Origin: Acidimicrobiia bacterium
GTDB taxonomy: Bacteria > Actinomycetota > Acidimicrobiia > Spongiisociales > Spongiisociaceae
Assembly: GCA_022827785.1 (NCBI GenBank)
Contig: JAJEIM010000020.1
Coordinates: 1 to 64,000, forward strand
Direction of reading: 5' to 3'
Length of the DNA: 64,000 nt
Part shown: piece by piece, positions 52,743 to 60,237 of the stretch
Position numbering within the stretch: position 1 is the first letter of the stretch
Layout of the letters: every line of letters starts with the position of its first letter
The notes under the pieces: model-generated
The model's database searches: none
Seen by the model: only the letters and a program-made list of their open reading frames with translations
Told to the model about the DNA's origin: nothing
Position numbers and translations under genes: made by a program

Positions 52743-54479
52743 ATGGGGGCTGGTGAGCGCGAGAACCGGAACGTGCGGTACGAACCGGACGAGAACCCTC
52801 CTCCGCTCGTAACGGTCGGGGCCGGGCTGCAGGCCGCCACGATCATCGTCGCGCCGGTCGTGCTGACGGTCGTGATCGTGGCGAGGGTGGCCGAGCAGCC
52901 GGAGAGCTACATCTCCTGGGCCGTGTTCGCGGCGCTGATCGTAAGCGGTGTGACGACCGCGGTCCAGGCCCTGAAGGTCGGGCGCATCGGCGCCGGGTAC
53001 GTGCTGATAATGGGAACCTCGGGGGCGTTCATCGCGGTGTGCGTGGCGGCGCTGGTGGAGGGGGGGCCGGCCACGATGGCCAGCCTGATCGTGGTCTCGT
53101 CGCTCTTCCAGTTCCTGATGGCGTCCCGGCTCTCGCTGCTGCGTCGCATATTCACTCCGGTCGTATCGGGAACCGTGATCATGCTCATCACGGCCACGGT
53201 CGCGCCGGTTGTGTGGGATACGCTGTCCGATGTACCCGACGGATCGTCGTCGGCCGCGGCGCCGGTGGCTGCCGCGGCGACCCTGGTCACGGTCGCCGGC
53301 CTGGTGCTGCGGGGGCCCTCGGCGTTGCGGTTGTGGTCGCCGGTCATCGGCATCGCGGTGGGCTGCGGCGTTGCGGCCGCGTTCGGCGTTTATGACGTGG
53401 GGCCCGTGCTGGAGGCGCCCTGGGTTGGCTTGCCCTCCGGCGGGTGGCCGGGACTGGAGTTGACTCCGGGACCCGAGTTCTGGGCGCTGCTCCCCGCTTT
53501 CGTGGTCGTCACCCTCGTGGGGGCGATAGAGACGCTCGGTGACGGGGTGGCGATCCAGAGGGTCTCGCGGCGCCGCCGGAGCGCAACCGACTTCCGGGTG
53601 GTGCAGGGTGCGCTGAACGCCGACGGTACGGGCAACCTGCTGTCGGGCCTGGCGGGAACCCTGCCCAACACGACCTATTCCTCAAGTGTTTCGCTAGCCG
53701 AAGTCACAGGTATCGCGGCGCGAAGGGTGGGCGCTGTGATCGGCGTCATCTTCGTGTTGGTGGCCTTCATGCCCAAGGCGGCGGCCCTGCTGATCGGCAT
53801 CCCCGGGCCGGTGGCGGCCTCGTACATCCTCGTTCTCCTGGCTTTGCTGTTCATCCAGGGCGTGAAGATCGTCCTCCAGGACGGCGTCGACCATCGCAAA
53901 GCCGCGATCGCGGGACTGGCATTCTGGATCGGAGTGGGCTTTCAGAACCAGGGGATCTACCCGGAGGTGCTGGGCGAGGGTTTCCTGGGAGTGTTGCTCG
54001 GAAATGGCATGACGTCGGGAGCGATCGTCGCCATCCTGATGACGTCCTTCCTGGAGTTGACCGGCCCCCGGCGCATGCGCTTGGAGGTCGGACTCGATTC
54101 GGAAACGCTGCCGAAGCTCGCGGACTTCCTGCGGAGGTTCGCCTCCAGGGCGGGGTGGGACTCCGACTCGGCGGAGAGGCTGGTGCTGGTCGGTGAGGAG
54201 ACGCTGGCCAGCCTGGAATCGGCGGGGGGCCAGACCGGGGCTGAGCGCCGCCTGGTGGTGGCCGCGCTGTCCCGTCCGGAAGGGGCGGAGCTGGAGTTCG
54301 TGTGCGCGTCGGACAGGGAGAACCTGGAGGACCGTCTGTCCTACCTGGGCGAGGCACCCGAGATAGCCGATGTCCGGGAGATCTCGTTCCGCCTGCTGGA
54401 GCACTACTCATCGTCGGTGCGCCACCAGAAGTACCACGGGGTGGATGTCGTCACCGTGACCGTGGACGGTCCGAACTAG
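52743..54479 (+). CDS. NCS2-family permease with C-terminal RsbW-like (degenerate HATPase) domain
   Basis: A 578-aa protein. Residues about 30–435 are a nucleobase:cation symporter-2/UraA-type permease: FTPVVSGTVIMLI, the substrate-site helix AIETLGDGVAIQRVS, and NTTYSSSVSLAEVTGIAARR, with 12–14 helices. The last 140 residues are soluble and follow the plan of anti-sigma-factor/RsbW-type HATPase_c_2 domains: LEVGLDSETLPKLADFLRRF, an N-box-like AERLVLVGEETLASLES (Asn missing), LEFVCASDRENLEDRL where DxGxG would be, and ISFRLLEHYSSSVRHQKYHG. ATP binding is therefore doubtful. ATG 52743 follows GAGGAGGGT. Transported compound unknown. Confidence 0.8.
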   Translation: MGAGERENRNVRYEPDENPPPLVTVGAGLQAATIIVAPVVLTVVIVARVAEQPESYISWAVFAALIVSGVTTAVQALKVGRIGAGYVLIMGTSGAFIAVCVAALVEGGPATMASLIVVSSLFQFLMASRLSLLRRIFTPVVSGTVIMLITATVAPVVWDTLSDVPDGSSSAAAPVAAAATLVTVAGLVLRGPSALRLWSPVIGIAVGCGVAAAFGVYDVGPVLEAPWVGLPSGGWPGLELTPGPEFWALLPAFVVVTLVGAIETLGDGVAIQRVSRRRRSATDFRVVQGALNADGTGNLLSGLAGTLPNTTYSSSVSLAEVTGIAARRVGAVIGVIFVLVAFMPKAAALLIGIPGPVAASYILVLLALLFIQGVKIVLQDGVDHRKAAIAGLAFWIGVGFQNQGIYPEVLGEGFLGVLLGNGMTSGAIVAILMTSFLELTGPRRMRLEVGLDSETLPKLADFLRRFASRAGWDSDSAERLVLVGEETLASLESAGGQTGAERRLVVAALSRPEGAELEFVCASDRENLEDRLSYLGEAPEIADVREISFRLLEHYSSSVRHQKYHGVDVVTVTVDGPN

Positions 54480-54491
54480 AGAACGCCGCGT

Positions 54492-54538
54492 TTGAGGCAG
54501 TAGTACCAGACGCTAATAGCGTCAGGTGCTATTATAGC
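54492..54538 (+). promoter_or_regulatory. higBA promoter with two palindromic operators
   Basis: A perfect 15-bp palindrome GACGCTA-A-TAGCGTC (54509–54523) is followed by an 11-bp palindrome GCTAT-T-ATAGC (54528–54538). TTGAGG (54492) with TAATAG, or the later TATTAT at 54530, can serve as -35 and -10 elements. The latter would start transcription within a few bases of the higB GTG at 54544, implying a leaderless mRNA. The palindromes are likely HigA or HigBA binding sites. Confidence 0.6.
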
Positions 54539-54543
54539 GCTGC

Positions 54544-54825
54544 GTGATTCGGAGCTACCGGGATAAGGACACACAAGCGGTTGCCGAACGGCGCCGTGTT
54601 CGCAGGTTGCCTGAGGACATCCAGCGGCGAGCACAGAGGAAACTGATGATCCTCAACAACGCGACGAGCGTCGCCGACCTACGGGTACCGCCGGGGAACC
54701 GGCTGGAGGCCTTGTCGGGAGATCGGGACGGGCAGTACAGCATTCGCATCAACGACCAGTGGCGGATCTGTTTCGTCTGGGCTGAAGGCAACGCCTACCG
54801 GGTCGAGATAGTGGACTACCACTAA
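54544..54825 (+). CDS. higB: HigB-type toxin (RelE/ParE superfamily)
   Basis: A 93-aa protein matching the HigB 'plasmid maintenance killer' group: RSYRDKDTQAVAERRRVRRL, PEDIQRRAQRKLMILNNATS, RLEALSGDRDGQYSIRINDQ and WRICFVW, then the end VEIVDYH. Such toxins cleave mRNA on the ribosome. The start is GTG 54544, close behind the promoter and palindromes. The antitoxin gene follows 11 bp later in the toxin-first order typical of higBA. Confidence 0.93.
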   Translation: MIRSYRDKDTQAVAERRRVRRLPEDIQRRAQRKLMILNNATSVADLRVPPGNRLEALSGDRDGQYSIRINDQWRICFVWAEGNAYRVEIVDYH

Positions 54826-54836
54826 GTGGAGGGCTA

Positions 54837-55166
54837 ATGACTGCCGAAATGAAGCTACCCCCTATCCATCCGGGAGAAGTCCTCAACGAGGAGTTCTTGG
54901 TCCCCATGAATATCACCCAGTACCGGCTGGCGAAGTCCATAGGGGTGGACGCCAGGCGGATTCACTCCATCGTCCATGGGGAGCGGTCCATCACCGCCGA
55001 GACGGCTTTGCTGCTGGCGCGCTTCTTCGGTAATTCCCCCGCCTTCTGGATGGGATTGCAGGGTCAGTACGATCTTGAGGTAACCCAGGACCGCATTTCG
55101 GCACGCCTCGACATGATCACCGCTCACATGCCTGCTTCGGAGGGGCCATCCAGCGTCGCCTTGTAA
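54837..55166 (+). CDS. higA: HigA-type antitoxin (XRE-family regulator)
   Basis: A 109-aa HigA. The N-terminal IHPGEVLNEEFLVPMNITQ is diagnostic. The helix-turn-helix is YRLAKSIGVDARRIHSIVHG with ERSITAETALLLARFFGNSP after it, and AFWMGLQGQYDLEV closes the domain. It neutralises HigB and should repress the operon at the two palindromes upstream. Its ATG lies 11 bp after higB. Confidence 0.94.
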   Translation: MTAEMKLPPIHPGEVLNEEFLVPMNITQYRLAKSIGVDARRIHSIVHGERSITAETALLLARFFGNSPAFWMGLQGQYDLEVTQDRISARLDMITAHMPASEGPSSVAL

Positions 55167-55186
55167 TGCGAGCCGCTTGCCAGGCG

Positions 55187-55200
55187 CGGTACTAGTACCG
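55187..55200. repeat. 14-bp perfect palindrome between convergent genes
   Basis: CGGTACTAGTACCG lies 21 bp after higA, between higA and the convergent TPP-enzyme gene. It is too short in loop to form a good hairpin and is more like a protein-binding site or a chance palindrome. Confidence 0.35.
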
Positions 55201-55258
55201 GACGAGGCTGTACGGCCCAGAGCGGCAGCCGCGGTGGCCGTGCGACCCCGCGAGCGTG

Positions 55259-56932
55259 TCAGACCACAGCGAGGGGGGCCATCGCCTCGACATCTGAAAC
55301 CACATCGATGACGACCGGTCGCCCGGCCGCCAGACCGCGTTCCAGGGCGGGGGCGATCTCGCCGGGCTTCTCAACCCGGATGCCCATCGCCCCCATGCCC
55401 TCGGCCAGCCGGGCGAAGTCCACGTGGTTAAAGGTCCAGAGGCGGCGTCCCTCCGGCGTCTGCTTCCCGCCGTAGGCCCGGTCGAACCCGCGGGCGGACT
55501 GGTTGCCCGAGGAGTTGTTGTTGACCACGGTCACGGTGTTGATGCCCCAGCGGACGGCGGTCTCGACCTCGGCTATGTGGTACCAGAACCCGGCATCGCC
55601 GGTGAAGCAGACCACGGGGCGGTCCGGGGCGGCGCACTTGGCGCCCAGCGCCGCCGGGAACGCCCAGCCGAGGTGTCCGGCGCTGCGGAGGTAGCGCTGG
55701 TCGGGTGTGCGGGTGTCGAACATGCCGCCCATCCACATCCCGGCGTGGCCGGTGTCGACCACGACGCACGCGTCGCCGGGTACCAGAGCCGTCAGATCGG
55801 CGCAGATTCGCTCCGGGCGGATCGGTGTCCCGTCCGACTCCAGATGCCCCAGGTTTTGCTCCCGCCAGAGCCTGGTCGCATGGCGGGCGGTAGCGAGCCA
55901 CTCGTCCCGGCGGGGACCCCTTGGACCGGCCCGTTCCAGGAGGCCGGCGAGCGTCAGCCGGGCATCTGCCTGGATCGAAACCCGTACGGGGTAGTTGCGC
56001 CCAAGCATTTCCGGGTCGATGTCGACCTGGATGGCGGGAGTACCTGGTTGCGGAACCTGCCAGAAGTGGGTGGTCATGCTGCCGGTGCTCGACCCGACGA
56101 AGCACACCAGGTCGGCCTGGTTGGCGACCCGGTTGGCAGCGCTCCGCGAGTAGGTGCCCACCACGCCCACGCACAGAGGGTGGTTCCCTGGAATCGTGTC
56201 CTTTCCGTTGAGGGAGGTCACCACGGGGATGGACAGCCGTTCCGCGACCGCCACCAGTTCGTCCGAGGCTCCGGAGGCCCGCACGCCGCCGCCTGCCACC
56301 AGCACCGGCCGCTCGGCCCGATCTAGCAGGTCCAGAGCCGCCGCCACGGCTTGCGGGTCGGGGACAGGCCGGACCGGCGGCACCGAGACGAACCGGGGGT
56401 CGATAGAGGGATCGAGGTCTCCCTCCTCCAGGTCGATCTGGCCCTCGTTACCGGCGAACTGGAGGTGGGCCGGCCCGGGACGGCCGGACACCGCGGAACG
56501 GAACGCCCGACGAACCAGATCGGGAATCCCCTCCACGTCGTCGACCACCGCGCTGAACTTGGTGACGTTGACGAAGGCGGGCAGATCGTCCACCTCCTGG
56601 TAAACACCCTTACCGGCCGCGTCCGGGGTGTGGCCCCCGGTGAGGGCGATGACGGGAGAGTTGGCCAGATGGGCGTCGCGGAGGCCGGCGGCCAGATTCA
56701 GCGCTCCCACCGCCTGGGCCATACACACACCGGGCCGGCCCGCCATCCTGGCGTACCCGTCGGCCATGTAGGCGGCCGACTTCTCGCCATGGGTGTGGAT
56801 GCGCCGCACCCCGAACGGCTCGAGTTCCGCAAGGGTTCGCCGGAGGACGGCCGGGACCATGAAAACATGAGTCACCCCGTACCCGTAGAGCATCTCCGCC
56901 AGAGCACGAGCACCGGTCATCACCTTAGGCAC
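55259..56932 (-). CDS. Thiamine-pyrophosphate enzyme of the acetolactate synthase type
   Basis: A 557-aa three-domain TPP enzyme. The N-terminal PYR domain begins MTGARALAEMLYGYGVTHVF and holds the catalytic Glu in HTHGEKSAAYMADGYARM. The central domain contains PVLVAGGGVRASG. The C-terminal PP domain has the metal/TPP motif FTGDAGFWYHIAEVETAVRW, followed by TVVNNNSSGNQSA. The residues that define known decarboxylases or synthases are not clear enough to name a reaction. It differs strongly from xsc 4 kb away. GTG 56932 and ATG 56920 are both possible starts. A 10-bp inverted repeat lies 68 bp upstream. Confidence 0.82.
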   Translation of the reverse strand: MPKVMTGARALAEMLYGYGVTHVFMVPAVLRRTLAELEPFGVRRIHTHGEKSAAYMADGYARMAGRPGVCMAQAVGALNLAAGLRDAHLANSPVIALTGGHTPDAAGKGVYQEVDDLPAFVNVTKFSAVVDDVEGIPDLVRRAFRSAVSGRPGPAHLQFAGNEGQIDLEEGDLDPSIDPRFVSVPPVRPVPDPQAVAAALDLLDRAERPVLVAGGGVRASGASDELVAVAERLSIPVVTSLNGKDTIPGNHPLCVGVVGTYSRSAANRVANQADLVCFVGSSTGSMTTHFWQVPQPGTPAIQVDIDPEMLGRNYPVRVSIQADARLTLAGLLERAGPRGPRRDEWLATARHATRLWREQNLGHLESDGTPIRPERICADLTALVPGDACVVVDTGHAGMWMGGMFDTRTPDQRYLRSAGHLGWAFPAALGAKCAAPDRPVVCFTGDAGFWYHIAEVETAVRWGINTVTVVNNNSSGNQSARGFDRAYGGKQTPEGRRLWTFNHVDFARLAEGMGAMGIRVEKPGEIAPALERGLAAGRPVVIDVVSDVEAMAPLAVV

Positions 56933-56999
56933 GTTAACGGCGCGCCTCGTCCAAGGTATGGATGCCGGCATCCGCGTGCCTTGTCTGTGATGACGAAAC

Positions 57000-57032
57000 T
57001 ACATTTCTGAAAACGTGGTTTACAGAAATGTA
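57000..57032. promoter_or_regulatory. Inverted repeat upstream of the TPP-enzyme gene
   Basis: Arms TACATTTCTG and CAGAAATGTA (10 bp, perfect) are separated by 13 bp inside an unusually AT-rich patch of about 90 bp. It lies between the leftward TPP-enzyme gene and the rightward hydrolase gene, so it is a good candidate operator for one or both. No known consensus was recognised. Confidence 0.55.
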
Positions 57033-57154
57033 ACCAAAATCGAAACCAGCGCTTTCAAAATTGTAGGTTCGCCGGCGGGGGAGGGGGATCCGGAGGCCGG
57101 GGTGCGTCACTTCCCGTCGATGCGCGCGCAGTCCACCATCAAGAGAGCAGGCTC

Positions 57155-58972
57155 TTGGATAGGATCGGTCATTCACCGGACCACTTCGCAGGGGGCTGTC
57201 TGAAACTCAGGGACGCTTCACACTCGTGTGATGGTGGGGTCGGTGCCGGCGGCCCTCGGCTGAGCATCCGGACCGCCGCCGTGGCGCTGGCGTTGGTCGC
57301 GGCGGCGTGCTCTTCGCCGGATAACGCGCCCGGCAGAGATGCAGGCGAGACTACGACCGCGACTCCGCCTTCCGCAGCCGTGACGCCGGCTACCGGCACC
57401 GTCGCTGCAGGAGTGACGACAACCACCACCTCCGCGATGAGCGTGACCACGACGAGCGATCCCGCCGTGACCGCCACCACAGCTGTGGTCGAGACGATGA
57501 CCACCACTACCGCCACGGGCGATGCCGGCGCCGTGGATGTGGTAGCCGGGGCCGGCACGGATGGGAGCCCTGCGGTCCCCGAGGGCGCTGTGATGTGGAC
57601 CGACTGCGAGGTTGACGGACTCGAGTGCGGTGTCGTGACGGTGCCGCTCGACTACCGCGACCCGGGTGCGGGAGAGCTGGCGGTCGCCATCGCCGTGCAC
57701 CGTGCGACCGATCCGGGCCGGCGCATCGGCTACCTGGTGGTCAATCCAGGAGGACCGGGCGGGAGCGGCGTAGAGATGGTCTCCTGGGCGCTTGACGGCC
57801 CCGGTGCGGTGTTCACCGCACCGGTGCTCGACCAGTTCGACATCGTCGGCTTCGATCCCCGAGGCGTCGAGCGCTCCGAGCCCCCATTCGTTTGCGGCGA
57901 GCCCGGGGCGCAGCTCGCGCTGCTGTCGCAGGTCGAACTCCCGTTCGACACCGCCGATGAGATCGCTGCGGGCGAGGCGGCGGCGCTGCTCTGCGCCGAG
58001 TCGATGGGCCCCGCAGCAGGCCTGCTGCATAGCGAGTACGTGGCCCGTGACATCGACGAGATCCGCAAGGCGCTCGGCGCGGAGCGGATCAGCTACCTCG
58101 GCATGTCATACGGTGCCACGCTCGGCGTCTGGTACGCGACGTTGTTCCCCGAGTCGGTGCGAGCCATGGTGGTCGACGGCGCGGACAACCCGCTCGATGA
58201 CGCCAGCACGGTCGAGGCGCGCGTCGCGAACGTGATCGACGAACTGCGCCAGTTCGACGTCTTGCTGGGCGAAGCCCTGGACGCCTGCGACAGGCCGGAG
58301 TGCCCGATGTACAACGACGGCGACCCGCGGGGGTACTTCAAGGACAACGTTGGCGCGCTCGACGCGGTGGTCGAGGCCACCGGCGGGAATCCGGTCGCGG
58401 GAGCACTGGCGATCATCACTCCGCTGTACAGCCAGGAGAGTTGGCCGTACTTGTGGATCGGCTACGCCCTGCTGGTGGAGGAGGGCGATCCATCGCTCCT
58501 CGCCGAGTTCGCCCGGTATCAGCTCGGCGACAGCAGCGGCGGGACCACGTTCGTCGAGCACGTCAACTGCCTCGACTCGTGGGTGCTGTACCCGCAGCTA
58601 GACCGCTCCTTGAGAATCTCCGACGAGAGGGCGATGGAGGAGGCGGTCCGCCGGGAGCTGCCGCTGCTGGCCCACCTCGAGTTCGCGGCGCCGGGCACGT
58701 GCCCGTTCTACGACCTGTTGGATCGAAGCTCGTTCGATGGCACGCTTGACGGCGGTGATGTACCCATCGTGGTCATCGGCAACCCGCGGGATCCGGCGAC
58801 GCCGTTCAGCGAATCACAGGAACTGGTGGAGGAGACGCTGTCGAACGGCTACCTGGTCCGGGCCGAGCACCACGCGCATGTGGTGTATCCCAGCAACGAA
58901 TGCGCCAACGAGATCATCCACCGGGCCTTGATCGACCTCGTTCTTCCCGAGGAACGCACCACGATCTGCTGA
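57155..58972 (+). CDS. Secreted alpha/beta hydrolase lipoprotein, TAP-like
   Basis: A 605-aa frame. The signal region TAAVALALVAAACSS ends in a lipobox Cys, followed by a Thr/Ala/Val-rich linker of about 75 residues. The hydrolase domain starts near DCEVDGLECGVVTVPLDYRD and has NPGGPGGSG, the nucleophile elbow GMSYGATLG (Ser318), IGNPRDPATPF with the acid, and AEHHAHVVYP with the His. This is the tripeptidyl-aminopeptidase-like group of Streptomyces and mycobacteria (SlpD/TAP). The start is unresolved: the only usual start codon in frame before the signal is TTG 57155, which leaves a leader of about 36 residues before the hydrophobic core. Confidence 0.85.
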   Translation: MDRIGHSPDHFAGGCLKLRDASHSCDGGVGAGGPRLSIRTAAVALALVAAACSSPDNAPGRDAGETTTATPPSAAVTPATGTVAAGVTTTTTSAMSVTTTSDPAVTATTAVVETMTTTTATGDAGAVDVVAGAGTDGSPAVPEGAVMWTDCEVDGLECGVVTVPLDYRDPGAGELAVAIAVHRATDPGRRIGYLVVNPGGPGGSGVEMVSWALDGPGAVFTAPVLDQFDIVGFDPRGVERSEPPFVCGEPGAQLALLSQVELPFDTADEIAAGEAAALLCAESMGPAAGLLHSEYVARDIDEIRKALGAERISYLGMSYGATLGVWYATLFPESVRAMVVDGADNPLDDASTVEARVANVIDELRQFDVLLGEALDACDRPECPMYNDGDPRGYFKDNVGALDAVVEATGGNPVAGALAIITPLYSQESWPYLWIGYALLVEEGDPSLLAEFARYQLGDSSGGTTFVEHVNCLDSWVLYPQLDRSLRISDERAMEEAVRRELPLLAHLEFAAPGTCPFYDLLDRSSFDGTLDGGDVPIVVIGNPRDPATPFSESQELVEETLSNGYLVRAEHHAHVVYPSNECANEIIHRALIDLVLPEERTTIC

Positions 58973-59007
58973 GCGGCCGGACCGGAAGGAGCCCCGGCTG
59001 TGTACGG

Positions 59008-59997
59008 TCAGGCGCAGATCGGCTGGCGTGCGTTGGCCTCCCACCTGGCGTTGAGGCGCATCGGCGTCAAGCCGTCGGCGATACGGTCCCGGGCGTCCCA
59101 CCACAGGTTCGCCCACTCTTCGGGGTCGGTGACCGCGGCCTCGGGGCGGGCCCGGCTGCGGGCGATGAAGCCGGGGAAGACGGAACGGCCGGTGGGTTGG
59201 CCGATCGGCTGGTAACGGAGGTCGAAGCTCCACCGGATGTCATCACTGTGATTGTCCAGGGAACCGTGCTCGGTCAGCTTGTGCAGCAGGACCGCGCCTC
59301 CGGCCGGCACCTCCATGGGAATGACCCGGCCGTCGTCGATGATCGACTCGGGAATGTAGATCTCGGCGGGGAAGATCTTGCCCGGACAGTGAAGGGTCAT
59401 CTGCTGGCGGTGGCTGCCGCGTTCGACGATCAGGCACCCGTTCTCGAGGGTGGCGTCCGTCACGGCAAGCCATACGGTCAGCATGTCGGTGCCGTCGGCC
59501 TCGGTATCGATGACGGCGGAGTCCTGGTGCCACAGGGTGGCGGCGACGTTGGCGTCGAGGGCCGCCTCCGGCAGATGGCGGACGGGCGGTTTGATCCGGG
59601 TGTGCTGCACCGGGTTGGAGTAGATCTCAGGCCCGATCACTGATTCCACGATGTCGAGCAGGCGCTGGTTGGTGAGCAGGCGGAATACCTCCGGCCCGGC
59701 GTTCATGGTGTGACCGTGGTCGAGGTCCTCGAGCAGCGGGAGGGAGATGTCGAGATGCTGGTAGAGGTCGTACATGTCGTCGAGCTGCTGCATCGCCTCG
59801 ATGTAGCACTCGGAGAAGGTGGTCCCGGCAAGCGGGCGCAGTCTTCCCTGAAGTGCCAGGTCGGCCGAAACCCGATCGACGATCTTCCGATACTCGGCCT
59901 CGATCGCGGCCAGATCCTCACCGGTGAGTACATCCTCGACGATCAGGTATCCGTCCTCGCGGAACCGGTCCAGCTGCTCCACCGTGAGTCCGGCCAT
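59008..59997 (-). CDS. Phytanoyl-CoA dioxygenase (PhyH) family oxygenase
   Basis: A 329-aa Fe(II)/2-oxoglutarate oxygenase. The iron site is H157-x-D159 in ATLWHQDSAV with the distal His244 in KLTEHGSLDN, and the 2-oxoglutarate Arg follows in IRWSFDLRYQP. The N-terminus LDRFREDGYLIVEDVLTGED is typical. PhyH enzymes hydroxylate very varied small molecules, including aminoethylphosphonate (PhnY). ATG 59997 has GAGGAGGTGAG upstream; the frame open to 60219 is not needed. It is divergent from xsc over 240 bp, so a C2 sulfonate substrate is an attractive but untested idea. Confidence 0.88.
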   Translation of the reverse strand: MAGLTVEQLDRFREDGYLIVEDVLTGEDLAAIEAEYRKIVDRVSADLALQGRLRPLAGTTFSECYIEAMQQLDDMYDLYQHLDISLPLLEDLDHGHTMNAGPEVFRLLTNQRLLDIVESVIGPEIYSNPVQHTRIKPPVRHLPEAALDANVAATLWHQDSAVIDTEADGTDMLTVWLAVTDATLENGCLIVERGSHRQQMTLHCPGKIFPAEIYIPESIIDDGRVIPMEVPAGGAVLLHKLTEHGSLDNHSDDIRWSFDLRYQPIGQPTGRSVFPGFIARSRARPEAAVTDPEEWANLWWDARDRIADGLTPMRLNARWEANARQPICA

Positions 59998-60237
59998 CCT
60001 CTCACCTCCTCGTGCGCCGGTAGAGCGCAACTCTATATCCGCACATGTCCGAAGCGGAGTCCATTCGAGTAGGAAACCGGGAGGCCAGGCGTGAATGGGC
60101 GCCCGGACAACGATCTCCCGTGCGGCGTCACCGGGTACCCGTCCTGTCGACCGAATCGAGTTGTTCGGGAGCGGGCCGGTAGCTCGGGCGGGTAGTCTCC
60201 AAGATGCCGGGACGGGCACGGCGGCAGGAGGTAAGAG
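59998..60237. promoter_or_regulatory. Divergent promoter region of the PhyH-type gene and xsc
   Basis: 240 bp without a gene. It must carry the promoters for both neighbours. An AT-rich patch (AACTCTATAT) lies at about 60028–60037, and GCAGGAGG is the ribosome-binding site of xsc. No operator-like palindrome was recognised. Confidence 0.45.
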
